64,000 nucleotides of DNA from SFLA01 sp045595785. Lineage in GTDB: Bacteria; Bacillota; Clostridia; Oscillospirales; CAG-382. Positions 1 through 8,861 of this stretch are shown here, piece by piece. The stretch's first letter is position 1, and each line of letters starts with the position of its first letter. The notes below the pieces were generated by a model. That model made no database searches and was not told the DNA's origin. It worked only from the letters and a program-made list of their open reading frames with translations. Location: positions 30,058 to 94,057 of the forward strand of contig JAZOBE010000009.1 of assembly GCA_045595785.1 (NCBI GenBank), in the 5' to 3' direction. The position numbers were made by a program, and so were the translations under genes.

Positions 1-135
1 AAAACCACGCCCGAGGAAAACTATGCTTTGGCGAAGGAGCTGCTTTCCAAGCCCGAGGCAAGATTCTGCCCCCACGGCAGACCCGTAATGCATATTATGA
101 AAAAAAACGATATAAACAAGTTTTTTGACAGATAG
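1..135 (+). CDS. mutL: DNA mismatch repair protein MutL, C-terminal fragment
   Basis: An open frame enters from the left edge and stops at a TAG at 133-135. Its 44 residues include CPHGRPV, the conserved C-terminal MutL motif (CPHGRP) that forms part of the zinc/endonuclease site of the dimerisation domain. MutL couples MutS mismatch recognition to strand incision. Only the extreme C-terminus is in the window, so the call rests on this one motif. It is followed 8 bases later by tgt on the same strand and may share its transcript. Confidence 0.72.
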   Translation, partial: KTTPEENYALAKELLSKPEARFCPHGRPVMHIMKKNDINKFFDR

Positions 136-143
136 GAGAAAAA

Positions 144-1286
144 ATGGCATCCTTTAAGATACTTGCCACCGAGGGCAACGCGCGGCGCGGCGTGTTCTCT
201 ACGGTACACGGCGATATTCAGACGCCCGTTTTTATGAACGTGGGCACGTCTGCCGCTATAAAGGGCGGCATTTCCACCTTTGATCTGCGCAATATCAACT
301 GTCAGGTGGAGTTATCCAACACCTACCATCTCCACGTCCGTCCGGGTGAGGATATTATTTATGAATTGGGCGGAATACACAAGTTTTTTAATTGGGACAA
401 GCCCGTTCTTACCGACAGCGGCGGATTTCAGGTGTTTTCGCTGGCAAACCTCCGTAGTATAAAAGAAGAGGGAGTTGCGTTCCAATCCCATATGGACGGC
501 GCAAAGATATTTATGTCCCCCGAGGTATCTATGCGGATACAGTCAAAGCTGGCGTCCACAATTGCAATGGCGTTTGACGAATGTCCCTCCTCTGTGGCAG
601 ACAAGAGATATATTAAAAAGTCCTGCGACCGTACCGTAAGATGGCTTTACCGCTGTAAGGATGAGATGGACAAGCTGAATTCCTTGGAGACCACCATAAA
701 CCCCCATCAGCTTTTGTTCGGTATAAACCAAGGCGGTGTGTATGCTGACCTTAGAGTTGAGCATATGAAGCAGATTCGTGAGCTTGACCTGCCGGGATAC
801 GCTATCGGCGGTTTGGCGGTAGGCGAGGATGCGGACACCATGTACCGTATTATTGAGGCGGTTGAGCCCCATATGCCCAAGGAAAAGCCCAGATATCTTA
901 TGGGAGTGGGCACACCCGTTAATATTCTTGAGGCGGTGGAAAGAGGCGTTGACTTTTTCGATTGCGTAATGCCCTCCCGTAACGCCCGCCACGGTAATCT
1001 GTTTACCTGGGCAGGTATGATGAACCTTAATAACAACAAATATCTGCTGGACGACAGACCTATTGACGAGCATTGTAATTGCGACGTATGTAAGCGTTAT
1101 TCAAGAGCGTATATCCGCCATCTTTTCAAGGCAAGAGAACTTTTGGGTATGCGTCTGTGCGTACTGCATAACCTCTATTTCTATAACGAGCTTATGGCAC
1201 AGATTCGCCTGCATATCGAAAAAGGCGATTTTACCGAGTGGAAAAACAAAATGGTTCCCATACTCGGCAAACGCGCACAAGACTAA
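144..1286 (+). CDS. tgt: tRNA-guanine transglycosylase
   Basis: This enzyme exchanges guanine-34 of GUN-anticodon tRNAs for a queuosine precursor base. The 380 residues match the family's usual length. The substrate-binding motif DSGGFQV (D91), FDEC (D145), the nucleophile motif FFDCVMPSRN (D273) and the zinc ligands C311, C313, C316 and H342 are all visible. The ATG has AGGAG about 6 bases upstream, overlapping the mutL stop. No queuosine biosynthesis genes are next to it, so whether it uses preQ1 or a salvaged base cannot be told here. Confidence 0.96.
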   Translation: MASFKILATEGNARRGVFSTVHGDIQTPVFMNVGTSAAIKGGISTFDLRNINCQVELSNTYHLHVRPGEDIIYELGGIHKFFNWDKPVLTDSGGFQVFSLANLRSIKEEGVAFQSHMDGAKIFMSPEVSMRIQSKLASTIAMAFDECPSSVADKRYIKKSCDRTVRWLYRCKDEMDKLNSLETTINPHQLLFGINQGGVYADLRVEHMKQIRELDLPGYAIGGLAVGEDADTMYRIIEAVEPHMPKEKPRYLMGVGTPVNILEAVERGVDFFDCVMPSRNARHGNLFTWAGMMNLNNNKYLLDDRPIDEHCNCDVCKRYSRAYIRHLFKARELLGMRLCVLHNLYFYNELMAQIRLHIEKGDFTEWKNKMVPILGKRAQD

Positions 1287-1343
1287 AAATACCCCACAGA
1301 AAAAACAAAAAACAAAAAAGGCTTATAAAGGAGATAAAAATTT

Positions 1344-1829
1344 ATGAAAAAATGCACCAAATGCGGCAAAACCTTTGAAGACAGCAACTTCTGCCCCGCT
1401 TGCGGCACCGAAGTAAAGGATGCTCCCAAGGCAACAGGCTATACCGAAGAGGATATTAAGGATAACAAGATATTTGCGTTCCTTTCCTACATCGGTCCTC
1501 TGTTCCTCGTACCTATCCTTGCTTGCCCCAAGTCCAAGTACGGCCGTTTCCACGCAAACCAGGGTCTGGTTCTGTTCCTTGCAGAGCTTATTATCGCACT
1601 TCCCATCAGATTCCTTGACTGGTTCAACGGTTGGCTTTTCGGCGATCTGCTTAATTGGTACGGCTCCTGGCTCAAGCTGGTTCCTACCTCTATCGGCTTC
1701 GTTATTGAAGCGGCAGGTCTTATACTCGGCGCGCTGACACTCGTTCTCGCTGTTATCGGCGTTATCAATGCATTCCAGGGCAAGGCAAATGAACTGCCCT
1801 TTATCGGCAAGATCCGCATACTCAAATAA
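1344..1829 (+). CDS. Zinc-ribbon membrane protein, DUF4870/Tic20-like
   Basis: The 161-residue protein opens with a zinc ribbon (CxxC at residues 4-7 and a second CxxC near 17-20). About 25 polar residues follow, then three to four hydrophobic segments between about residues 48 and 145. The HANQGL motif before the second hydrophobic segment is typical of DUF4870/Tic20-like small membrane proteins. The function of such zinc-ribbon fusions is not established. AAAGGAG lies 9 bases before the ATG. The gap to tgt (57 bp) is A-rich with no clear terminator, so readthrough from tgt is possible. Confidence 0.75.
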   Translation: MKKCTKCGKTFEDSNFCPACGTEVKDAPKATGYTEEDIKDNKIFAFLSYIGPLFLVPILACPKSKYGRFHANQGLVLFLAELIIALPIRFLDWFNGWLFGDLLNWYGSWLKLVPTSIGFVIEAAGLILGALTLVLAVIGVINAFQGKANELPFIGKIRILK

Positions 1830-1831
1830 GT

Positions 1832-1942
1832 CGGAGCGGCTAATTTATCACAGAACAAAAACGCAAACAGGAAAAGCTTTCTAAAGTGAACGTCATACAC
1901 AAACGTGCGTTACTATGCACTTGCGTTTTTCCACAGCACATA
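1832..1942. repeat. Composite intergenic repeat, degenerate copy E1
   Basis: The inverted ends AAAAACGCAA (1857-1866) and TTGCGTTTTT (1921-1930) match the CAAAAACGCA terminal motif of the larger repeats elsewhere in the window. Outer sequence (GGAGCGGC...CACAGAA) also resembles other copies. The core is short and holds no GGGGTCCC hairpin. The terminator just downstream uses the same stem found inside the copy at 34031-34330. Confidence 0.6.
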
Positions 1943-1948
1943 TAAGGA

Positions 1949-1983
1949 AAATTCCCGTAGAAAGCTCTACGGGAATTTTTTTA
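1949..1983. terminator. Bidirectional rho-independent terminator
   Basis: The arms AATTCCCGTAGA and TCTACGGGAATT are perfectly paired around a short loop. T-rich tracts lie on both sides, so the hairpin can end the 1344-1829 transcript and the converging radC transcript. The 3' T run touches the radC stop codon. Confidence 0.85.
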
Positions 1984-2763
1984 TCTTACTGTGGTTATTT
2001 TATCTTTTCCGTAAACGATTACGTGCTCGTCCAGACGGCAGGAAATCTGGGAAAGAAGTGTTGACACGGTGCGTGTGGTTACAACGTCATCACCTGAAGG
2101 ACGGGGGTTTCCGTCGGGGTGGTTGTGCGCCAGAATAACTGCCGCCGCACCGCATGACAGAATTGCGTTTGCCAGCACCCGATGGCTGAACTGTGCGCCG
2201 CTTTTTCCTCCTCTGGCAAGACGGGTTATATCCAGAAGCTGACCCTTTTCCGATAACGATGCCGCCCACACCTCCTCGTGAGTGAGGTGGGAAAGCAGGG
2301 AGCAAAAGAAATCCCGTCTTTCCTCATAGGTGTTAAGATATACCGTCTCCTCGGGAACGGGAGTGCGCCGTGCCATAAGGCAGGCGGTCTGCAAAAGAAT
2401 GGCGGTTTTTTCCCCCACGCCCTTTACCGACATAAGCTCCTGCTTGGTGGCAGACGCTACGCCTCGGAGTGACCCGAATTTATCTATAAGCGCCTCCGCC
2501 ATGGGACGGGTATCTCCTCTGGGAATGGCGTAAAACAGCAATACCTCAAGTATCTGATCATCGGTGCCGCAGGGCATCTCGCCCGAGAAAAGCCTTTCTC
2601 TCATACGGGCGCGGTGACCGCTGTGGTCCTCCTTCTCATTGGCAGGCGGCGTCTCCTTTGAAGACGCTTTTTTGCCTTTAAGGTATTCTTCCTCTGCCTT
2701 TTTTATCTCGGCTTCGGTCATTTCAACAAAGCGAAGGGAATCGTCTATTTGTTTTTGTTCCAT
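1981..2763 (-). CDS. radC: RadC family JAMM-domain protein
   Basis: A UPF0758/RadC protein of 260 residues. A helix-hairpin-helix-like segment (about residues 95-130, SVKGVGEKTA) precedes a JAMM/MPN metalloprotease-like domain with the signature HNHPDGNPRPSGDD (H213, H215, P222, S223, D226). The biochemical role of RadC is unsettled; it has been linked to DNA repair and competence but is often dispensable. The first 50 residues are charged and longer than in most family members. The start overlaps the end of the dockerin esterase gene by 19 bp, so the two are probably cotranscribed. Confidence 0.92.
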   Translation of the reverse strand: MEQKQIDDSLRFVEMTEAEIKKAEEEYLKGKKASSKETPPANEKEDHSGHRARMRERLFSGEMPCGTDDQILEVLLFYAIPRGDTRPMAEALIDKFGSLRGVASATKQELMSVKGVGEKTAILLQTACLMARRTPVPEETVYLNTYEERRDFFCSLLSHLTHEEVWAASLSEKGQLLDITRLARGGKSGAQFSHRVLANAILSCGAAAVILAHNHPDGNPRPSGDDVVTTRTVSTLLSQISCRLDEHVIVYGKDKITTVR

Positions 2764-4313
2764 TTCAGTTCTCCGTTTCCGCTTACATATCTCTTTACGG
2801 AAAGGTAATCGTTTGCATCCAGATAACCGTTGCGGTTTACGTCTGCGGAATTAGTGTTTTCGTCGATACTGCCGAGGTTTTTTTTAATTTTTTCAAGATC
2901 CTTTTCTTCGATCTTACCGTTTCCGTCAGCATCGCCTGCAATTGCAAACTTCTCAAGCAAAAACTCGCTTATCCACTGACGGTACTTGCTGTGGCCGTAT
3001 TCACTGCAATGGAGTCCGTCATACATCATGGTAAACTTTGCCATATCCTCGTTTTCGCTTAGCTTGTTTATATCAACAAGACCGCAGCCGTATTCGTCAG
3101 CCAGGCTTCTGACCGCGTTGCAGAAATCCTGCATATGCTTTCCGGTATAATCCAGTCCGTACTGACCGGGAGTATAATAATTGGTTGCGTTGTGAGGGGT
3201 GTGAGGAGTTACCAAAACCACGTAACAATCTATCTTTTGCAATTCCTCAATAAAATACTTGATGTTGGCGGTATAGGTGTTAAGGGGATTGTTGGGCTTG
3301 CCCGTTGCCACCACCTCTGCCTGATCGTTCATACCGAAATTGATAATACAAACGTCGGGGTTTTTATCCAGAACGTCACGTTTAAAGCGGTTTTTGCCCA
3401 TAGTAGAGGTATCTCCGCCTACGCCGGAATTAATAACGTCGGTGCCGACAACGGTAAGCATACCCTTTACCCAGCCGGTAAAGGCAGTAAGACTGTCACC
3501 AAACGCCACCACCGTCTTTTCACTCAATTCGGACATAAACGCGCTGTCCTCAAACACAGCCATTTTGGTGCGGACAACGGGAGAATACTCATTGCCCTTT
3601 TTAGCCCACAGAGAAACTGTAAGCATACTTGTACCGCTGAACACGCTTTTGGGTATCTTATACGTATCGGAGGTGAGCTTTTTGGTGCTTTGCTTGACTG
3701 CGCCGTCATCACAAACGGACGCATCGTTTATAAGCAGGTAATATTCGGTGTTTTTATCAAAGTTTTCTATATTTAAGGTAAATCCGTTTTTGCTTGCGGC
3801 GGTGGTGCCCATATGGTTAAGGTTGGTTTTGGGCGCATCGATTCCCTCACCTTTGGGAGTGTGGGGAGTGCCCGCACCCTTTCCGCCGAAGGTTACCTTG
3901 GCGGTGGAGCCCATATAAAGATACGCGACGTCCCCAACCTTTACGTTTACCAGCCCGTCAAAAGAAGAAGAATAACAGTCTGCAATAACAAATCCGTTTT
4001 TGGGAATTACCGCGGCTTTTGTCATGCCCGTTCCGGTAGTGGCGTTAACGCTTATGACCTTATATACACCCTCGGAAAAATCGTAATCGCAAACAATAAC
4101 TCTCCACCAGGAATAATCGTGATAATTTGCGGAGGGAAGTGTGTCCTTCCCGAAATCCGAGGTAAAAAGTATAGCGTCCTTCTCGGTATAAGAATCCACG
4201 TTTACTTTGTTTGCCGTCCACGTAACGGTGGCGGCAGACACGTTTGACACGGGCATTACCGCACACATAAGACAAAGGGCAAGCATAAAGGATACGGCTT
4301 TTTTAATATTCAT
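2745..4313 (-). CDS. Secreted SGNH/GDSL hydrolase with C-terminal type I dockerin
   Basis: The chosen start (ATG at 4313) has GAGAGGG 7 bases upstream and opens with a signal peptide (about residues 1-27, ending NVSA-A). A beta-rich N-terminal half is followed by an SGNH esterase domain with the four blocks GDSLT, GVGGDTS, GMNDQ and DGLHCSEYGH. The last 60 residues hold two EF-hand-like repeats (DADGNGKIEEKDL and DVNRNGYLDANDY), the pattern of a type I dockerin that binds a cohesin with calcium. The likely role is deacetylation of plant or host glycans at the cell surface or on a cellulosome-like scaffold; the substrate is unknown. Confidence 0.88.
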   Translation of the reverse strand: MNIKKAVSFMLALCLMCAVMPVSNVSAATVTWTANKVNVDSYTEKDAILFTSDFGKDTLPSANYHDYSWWRVIVCDYDFSEGVYKVISVNATTGTGMTKAAVIPKNGFVIADCYSSSFDGLVNVKVGDVAYLYMGSTAKVTFGGKGAGTPHTPKGEGIDAPKTNLNHMGTTAASKNGFTLNIENFDKNTEYYLLINDASVCDDGAVKQSTKKLTSDTYKIPKSVFSGTSMLTVSLWAKKGNEYSPVVRTKMAVFEDSAFMSELSEKTVVAFGDSLTAFTGWVKGMLTVVGTDVINSGVGGDTSTMGKNRFKRDVLDKNPDVCIINFGMNDQAEVVATGKPNNPLNTYTANIKYFIEELQKIDCYVVLVTPHTPHNATNYYTPGQYGLDYTGKHMQDFCNAVRSLADEYGCGLVDINKLSENEDMAKFTMMYDGLHCSEYGHSKYRQWISEFLLEKFAIAGDADGNGKIEEKDLEKIKKNLGSIDENTNSADVNRNGYLDANDYLSVKRYVSGNGELKWNKNK

Positions 4314-4348
4314 ATATTTCCCTCTCAGCAAAAGATTTGTACACAAAT

Positions 4349-4377
4349 ATATTACATTAGTTTTGACGGTTTGTCAA
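4349..4377 (-). promoter_or_regulatory. Promoter of the dockerin esterase gene
   Basis: On the minus strand this reads TTGACA-N17-TAATAT, ending 36 bp upstream of the chosen start. It is back to back with the promoter at 4394 of the divergent lipoprotein gene. Confidence 0.72.
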
Positions 4378-4393
4378 CCAAAAACGGGCTGTG

Positions 4394-4422
4394 TTGACAA
4401 ATATGGGTTTTTCAAGTATAAT
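4394..4422 (+). promoter_or_regulatory. Promoter of the binding-lipoprotein gene
   Basis: TTGACA-N17-TATAAT, a full sigma-A-type match, ends 45 bp before the ATG at 4467. Confidence 0.8.
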
Positions 4423-4466
4423 GTAAGATAAAGTCAGAAAAAAGCATAAAAAAAGGTGTTTTATAT

Positions 4467-6815
4467 ATGAAAAACGGAAAAGGAAGATTTTTGGCGGTAA
4501 TACTGCTGATAACTCTGCTCTTCGCCGCCTGTGACACGGGGGACGAGGTTAGCGTACCCGAGATTTCTACCGAGCCTATTGTAACCACCCCTACATATAC
4601 CTATAACGATTATCTTGAGGAGGCGCCTACCGGCTGGAGCCCCTTAAGCTGGCATACCGAGGAGGATGAATATATCCTTTCTCTTACCGCTATGGGTCTG
4701 TATGACTTTGTCCTTAACGAGGACGGAAGCGGATATTCACTTGTTCCCGAAATGGCGGCAGGTGAGCCTGAGGACGTAACCGCAAGCTATGCGGGTGACG
4801 AAAAGTGGGGTATCCCTGCTGATGCGGCTGAGGGATACGCCTACAAGATAACCCTTAACCCCTCCGCCTGCTGGGAGGACGGCACACCTATCAACGGTGA
4901 GACCTATCTGTATTCCGCGCAGCAGCTGTTGGACAGCAGTGCCAAAAACTACCGCGCTTCTATGTTTACCACCGGCTCTCTTGCTTTGGCAAACGGAAGC
5001 GAATATTATAATAACGATAAAGCAGGTCAGCCCGTTTACCGCGATAATATGCAGGGCGGAGTTTACGTTCACCCCTATGAAAGCTGGATAAAGGGTGAGG
5101 GCGGCGTATACACCACCGACGAGGGCGAAAAGCTTATGTTCGTGCTGGACAGCGCGCTGGCAGGCATGAACGGATATTCCATCCAAAGCTGGTTTGAGGA
5201 ATCGGGCGAAAAGGATTTTGCATCCTGCCTCCCCGAATTACGTGCGCTGGCTGACAAAAACGGGTTTGTTCCCGTAACCGATGAAAGTATTGGTATTCTC
5301 TATTCCTTTACCGGTTCAAAGGCGTGGGGCAAGGAAAGTAAGGACGAGCTTGCATCCTACGTTTATTACGGTGACGGAGTGTACACCTACGTTCCCTGGA
5401 GCGACGTGGGCTTTATAAAATCCGGTGAGCACGAGATAACTCTTATTCTTGACAAGCCGGTTGAGGTGTTTTACGTTAAATACGCACTTACCGATAATTT
5501 TATTGTTAAAAAGGATATTTACGAGCAGGACAAGACCTCCTACGGCAAGAACGCCGAAAGCTATGCTTCCTACGGTCCCTATAAGCTGGTGACCTATATG
5601 GAAAACCGTCTGTTTGTGTTTGAGAAAAACCTTTCTTTCTACGGATATTCCGACGGACAGCACGAGGGTCAGTATATGACCGATACCGTGAACTGCACGG
5701 TTATTCCCGAAAAGAGTGAGGCGCTGGAGCTGTTCTTATCCGGCAAGCTGGACAGACTTTTGCTTTCCGCATCCGATATGGAAACCTACGGCGATAGCGA
5801 TTATATTCTGTTCACGCCCGAGGATTTTACATCCAAGCTTTCCTTTAACGGAGATATAGAAGCGCTTAAAGCTCGTGAGAACGAGGGTATAAACAAAACT
5901 ATTCTGGCATACAAGGATTTCCGCAAGGCAATATCTCTGTGTATTGACAGAGAGGCGTTTTGCGCCACCTGCACCGCAACCCACCAGCCGGGATACGGAC
6001 TGTATAACTATATGTACGTTTCCGACCCTGAGACGGGTGCCTTGTACCGTAACACCGCCCACGCAAAGAATGCGCTGTGCGAGTTTTACGGCGTGAACAA
6101 CGTGGCGGAAATAACCGGGTATGACCTTGAAAAAGCATCTGCACTGTTTGTTCAGGCGTATGAAAGATGTTTTGAGGACGGTAATATTTCCGAGACCGAC
6201 GTTATCAAGCTTGAGCTTTCGGTTGCCAAGGATAACGATACGAGCAGAAAAACCGTTGATTTTATCAACAGCGCTGTGAACTCCGCAGTTCTTGGCACCG
6301 CACTTGAGGGCAGAATTGAAATTGTGCTTAAGGAGGACGCGGATTTTTACGAGAGCTGCAGGTTCGGTCTTACGGATATGATAATATCCACCTGGGGCGG
6401 ATACGCTATGTCCCCCTACACGCTGATGGAGTTTTACTGCTCCAACGATAAGCATTACGAATACGGCTTTAACGGCGAATTGGAGATGCTGAGCATCGTT
6501 ATCGGTGAGGAGACGGCTACAGCATCCTTTACCGAGTGGTTTTACAAGCTGTCTGCAGGCGAATATTCCACCGCCGACAAGGACCTGCGCACGTATATAC
6601 TTGCGTGTCTGGAAAAGGGTATACTGGAAAACTATTACACCACTCCCCTTTACTACCGCACGTCCGCTTCCCTAAGGGGCAGAAAGGTGGTTTACGCCGC
6701 CGAGGAATACGTGCAAAATCTGGGCTTTGGCGGTATACGCTATATGACCTATGCCTATGACGACGCAAAGTGGAACGTGTATATGGAAGAAAGCAATTAT
6801 TCCTTCAATTATTAA
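4467..6815 (+). CDS. Solute-binding lipoprotein, family 5 (peptide/oligopeptide type)
   Basis: The 782-residue protein starts with a lipoprotein signal (hydrophobic residues 8-21, lipobox LFAAC, C22). The mature part has features of family 5 extracellular binding proteins (SBP_bac_5): WEDGTPINGETYLYS near the N-terminus and an ACIDRE-like segment (KAISLCIDREAFCA) in the middle. It is longer than typical OppA (about 540-600 residues). No permease or ATPase genes are beside it, so it is an orphan receptor for a transporter encoded elsewhere. It forms a single-gene unit between its own promoter and a strong terminator. Its ligand cannot be inferred. Confidence 0.83.
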   Translation: MKNGKGRFLAVILLITLLFAACDTGDEVSVPEISTEPIVTTPTYTYNDYLEEAPTGWSPLSWHTEEDEYILSLTAMGLYDFVLNEDGSGYSLVPEMAAGEPEDVTASYAGDEKWGIPADAAEGYAYKITLNPSACWEDGTPINGETYLYSAQQLLDSSAKNYRASMFTTGSLALANGSEYYNNDKAGQPVYRDNMQGGVYVHPYESWIKGEGGVYTTDEGEKLMFVLDSALAGMNGYSIQSWFEESGEKDFASCLPELRALADKNGFVPVTDESIGILYSFTGSKAWGKESKDELASYVYYGDGVYTYVPWSDVGFIKSGEHEITLILDKPVEVFYVKYALTDNFIVKKDIYEQDKTSYGKNAESYASYGPYKLVTYMENRLFVFEKNLSFYGYSDGQHEGQYMTDTVNCTVIPEKSEALELFLSGKLDRLLLSASDMETYGDSDYILFTPEDFTSKLSFNGDIEALKARENEGINKTILAYKDFRKAISLCIDREAFCATCTATHQPGYGLYNYMYVSDPETGALYRNTAHAKNALCEFYGVNNVAEITGYDLEKASALFVQAYERCFEDGNISETDVIKLELSVAKDNDTSRKTVDFINSAVNSAVLGTALEGRIEIVLKEDADFYESCRFGLTDMIISTWGGYAMSPYTLMEFYCSNDKHYEYGFNGELEMLSIVIGEETATASFTEWFYKLSAGEYSTADKDLRTYILACLEKGILENYYTTPLYYRTSASLRGRKVVYAAEEYVQNLGFGGIRYMTYAYDDAKWNVYMEESNYSFNY

Positions 6816-6819
6816 ATGA

Positions 6820-6860
6820 AAAAGCGAGAGACCTTAAACGATCTCTCGCTTTATTTTTGT
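6820..6860. terminator. Bidirectional terminator
   Basis: The arms AAAGCGAGAGA and TCTCTCGCTTT flank a 10-base loop, with T-rich sequence downstream and A-rich sequence upstream. It serves the lipoprotein gene and the converging radical-SAM gene. Confidence 0.85.
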
Positions 6861-6862
6861 TT

Positions 6863-7549
6863 TTATACACCGCGGAGCTGTGCTTCGGGAACGTATTTTC
6901 TTGCCGAAGCAAGAAGTAAATTCATTTCTTCCTTGGTGAGTCCGGTGCAGGACGGGTCGATAAGTGCGCCGGAATCTATAAATCCCTGCAAAAAATACCG
7001 CTTTGCCCCTTGGATAAGCTGCGCCGCCTCAGAAATACTTTTCTCGGTGTGATAACCGCGGACGCAGGTGGTGCGGAATTCGTATTCCGTTTCGGAGGAA
7101 ATAAGCAAATCCACCGTGCGTTTTATCTTTTCGGTATCCACTTCCCTGCCACAGGTACGGGAATACTCGGAAAGGCTGTTTTTAATATCCACAGCCACGT
7201 AGGAAACTATATTTTCATTTAATATTTCCTCCAGCATTTCGGGAAAAAAGCCGTTTGTATCCAGCTTTACCTCAAAGCCCGAGTCTTTTATTTTTTTAAG
7301 AAAAACCTTTATATCCTTTCGCAAAAGGGGCTCGCCTCCCGTAACGCAGACACCGTCCAGCAAGCCGTTGCGGGTGGAGAGGAATGAAAAGAATTTTTCT
7401 TCTGTCATTACGGTATCGCCCTTTTCCAGAACAAGAGACGAGTTGTGGCAAAAGGGGCATCTTAAATTACAGCCTGCCAAAAACACGGTACAGGCACAAT
7501 GGCCGGGGTAATCCAAAAGTGTTAATTTTTGTATTCCGTTAATATCCAT
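6863..7549 (-). CDS. Radical-SAM activase, anaerobic ribonucleotide reductase activating type (NrdG2-like)
   Basis: The 228-residue protein starts at the ATG at 7549, preceded by GGAGG. Near the N-terminus, CNLRCPFC gives the radical-SAM CxxxCxxC cluster motif, and TGGEPLL binds S-adenosylmethionine. The N-terminal context (QKLTLLDYPG...FLAGC) is typical of the TIGR02495-type activators annotated as anaerobic ribonucleoside-triphosphate reductase activating proteins. No nrdD or glycyl-radical enzyme is adjacent, so its partner is unknown; a pyruvate formate-lyase-activase-like role is the alternative. It is monocistronic with its own promoter. Confidence 0.83.
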   Translation of the reverse strand: MDINGIQKLTLLDYPGHCACTVFLAGCNLRCPFCHNSSLVLEKGDTVMTEEKFFSFLSTRNGLLDGVCVTGGEPLLRKDIKVFLKKIKDSGFEVKLDTNGFFPEMLEEILNENIVSYVAVDIKNSLSEYSRTCGREVDTEKIKRTVDLLISSETEYEFRTTCVRGYHTEKSISEAAQLIQGAKRYFLQGFIDSGALIDPSCTGLTKEEMNLLLASARKYVPEAQLRGV

Positions 7550-7571
7550 ATCAGTCGCCTCCCGTTTTTTG

Positions 7572-7600
7572 ATTATACACCATACAGCGCAAAAAAGCAA
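7572..7600 (-). promoter_or_regulatory. Promoter of the radical-SAM activase gene
   Basis: On the minus strand this reads TTGCTT-N17-TATAAT, 22 bp upstream of the start codon. The -35 ends 8 bp from the divergent galM promoter. Confidence 0.65.
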
Positions 7601-7608
7601 CTTTTATG

Positions 7609-7637
7609 TTGACACCTATGAGGAATTATTGTAAAAT
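7609..7637 (+). promoter_or_regulatory. Promoter of galM
   Basis: TTGACA-N17-TAAAAT, followed 25 bp later by the galM ATG with AAAGGAG as ribosome-binding site. Confidence 0.75.
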
Positions 7638-7662
7638 ACCACCGTAAAGGAGTGGTTTTTTT

Positions 7663-8577
7663 ATGGTTACGAAAAAGGATTTTTACGGCGCGGAGGAATA
7701 CGTTATTCAATCGGAAAACCTGTCCGTTTCGGTTATAGATTACGGCGCATCGGTAAAAAGCATTCGCTTTATGGGAAAAGAGCTTACCTTGGGGTATGAC
7801 ACTCTTGAAGGATATAAAAACGGCACCTATTATATCGGTGCGGTGGCAGGAAGATATGCAAACCGTATTGCAAAGGGAAGCTTTGAAATTAACGGAAAAG
7901 AATATACACTTGATATAAACAACGGCAAAAACCATCTTCACGGCGGAAACAACGGGTTTGATTCAAAGACATGGAAAGCAAGTGAGGTTACCGAAAGCTC
8001 GGTGCTGTTTGAATGCTTTTCCCCCGAAGGAGAGTGCGGTTATCCCGGTAATCTTAAGGCAGGGGTGCGCTACACCGTTGAGGGAGACAGACTGAGAGTT
8101 GATTTTTACGGCGAATCGGATGCAGATACATACTTTGCCCCCACCACCCACACCTATTTTAATATGGGAAAGGACAACGTAAAGGGAATAAAGCTTACCA
8201 TAAACGCATCCCGCTACGTGCCGGTGGACGAAGGGCTGATTCCTACGGGAGAGCTGAAGGATGTTGACGAGGTGTTTGATTTCACAAACGGAAAATGTCT
8301 TGGGGAAACCTATTACGACCACGCCTTTTGTCTTGACGGAAAAAATGCCTTTACCGCAGAGTGGAACGGTGTGAAGATGAGCATGGAAACAAACTGCCCT
8401 TATCTTCAGCTTTACACCGGTGAGTTTCTTACCGAAGGATTTACGCCCGGCGCAGGCTTTGCCGCAGAGCCTGAGTTTTGCCCCGACAGCCCCAACCAGG
8501 ATTTTTGCCAAAAGCCTTTGCTTAAAAAGGGCGAGGAATACAAAAAATATGCGGAATATACCTTTGCTTTAAGTTGA
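7663..8577 (+). CDS. galM: Aldose 1-epimerase (galactose mutarotase)
   Basis: A galactose mutarotase-like protein of 304 residues that interconverts alpha and beta anomers of aldoses. Visible motifs are AGRYANRI, the sugar-binding segment NHLHGG, the catalytic histidine in PTTHTYFNMG and the catalytic glutamate in LQLYTGEF. The length fits the family. No other Leloir-pathway gene is nearby, so it may act in general sugar uptake. AAAGGAG precedes the ATG. Confidence 0.92.
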   Translation: MVTKKDFYGAEEYVIQSENLSVSVIDYGASVKSIRFMGKELTLGYDTLEGYKNGTYYIGAVAGRYANRIAKGSFEINGKEYTLDINNGKNHLHGGNNGFDSKTWKASEVTESSVLFECFSPEGECGYPGNLKAGVRYTVEGDRLRVDFYGESDADTYFAPTTHTYFNMGKDNVKGIKLTINASRYVPVDEGLIPTGELKDVDEVFDFTNGKCLGETYYDHAFCLDGKNAFTAEWNGVKMSMETNCPYLQLYTGEFLTEGFTPGAGFAAEPEFCPDSPNQDFCQKPLLKKGEEYKKYAEYTFALS

Positions 8578-8602
8578 GTTTAAGCAAAAAAAAGTAATAT
8601 GG

Positions 8603-8662
8603 ATACAGACGGAGGCAGTCGGTTTTTACATAAGACCCACCCCTTTTGCATTCCGTCTGTAT
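8603..8662. other. Long-loop hairpin of unknown role
   Basis: The arms ATACAGACGGA (8603-8613) and TCCGTCTGTAT (8652-8662) are perfectly complementary across a 38-base loop. It sits between the galM stop and a true terminator. It could be an mRNA 3' structure or part of a small RNA; it matches no RNA class I recognise. Confidence 0.35.
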
Positions 8663-8674
8663 TTTCCCCCCTTG

Positions 8675-8706
8675 GGACGGTGAACGCCAACACCGTCCTT
8701 TTTTTA
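8675..8706 (+). terminator. Terminator after galM
   Basis: The arms GGACGGTG and CACCGTCC form a perfect stem around an 8-base loop, followed by a run of T. Confidence 0.85.
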
Positions 8707-8776
8707 TTTTTCCCGTGAGAGGAATATATCCCCAAGCCGTTCCTGCCCCACGAACGGTACTTTTTTTGAAAAAGTA

Positions 8777-8805
8777 TTGATAATTTAATAATTTTGGAGT
8801 ATAAT
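8777..8805 (+). promoter_or_regulatory. Promoter of gpmI
   Basis: TTGATA-N17-TATAAT, 56 bp before the gpmI start codon. Confidence 0.75.
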
Positions 8806-8861
8806 CTACTTAATAATGGAGTATTGTATCCAAAAATATATAAAGCAGGAGAAATGTTAAA

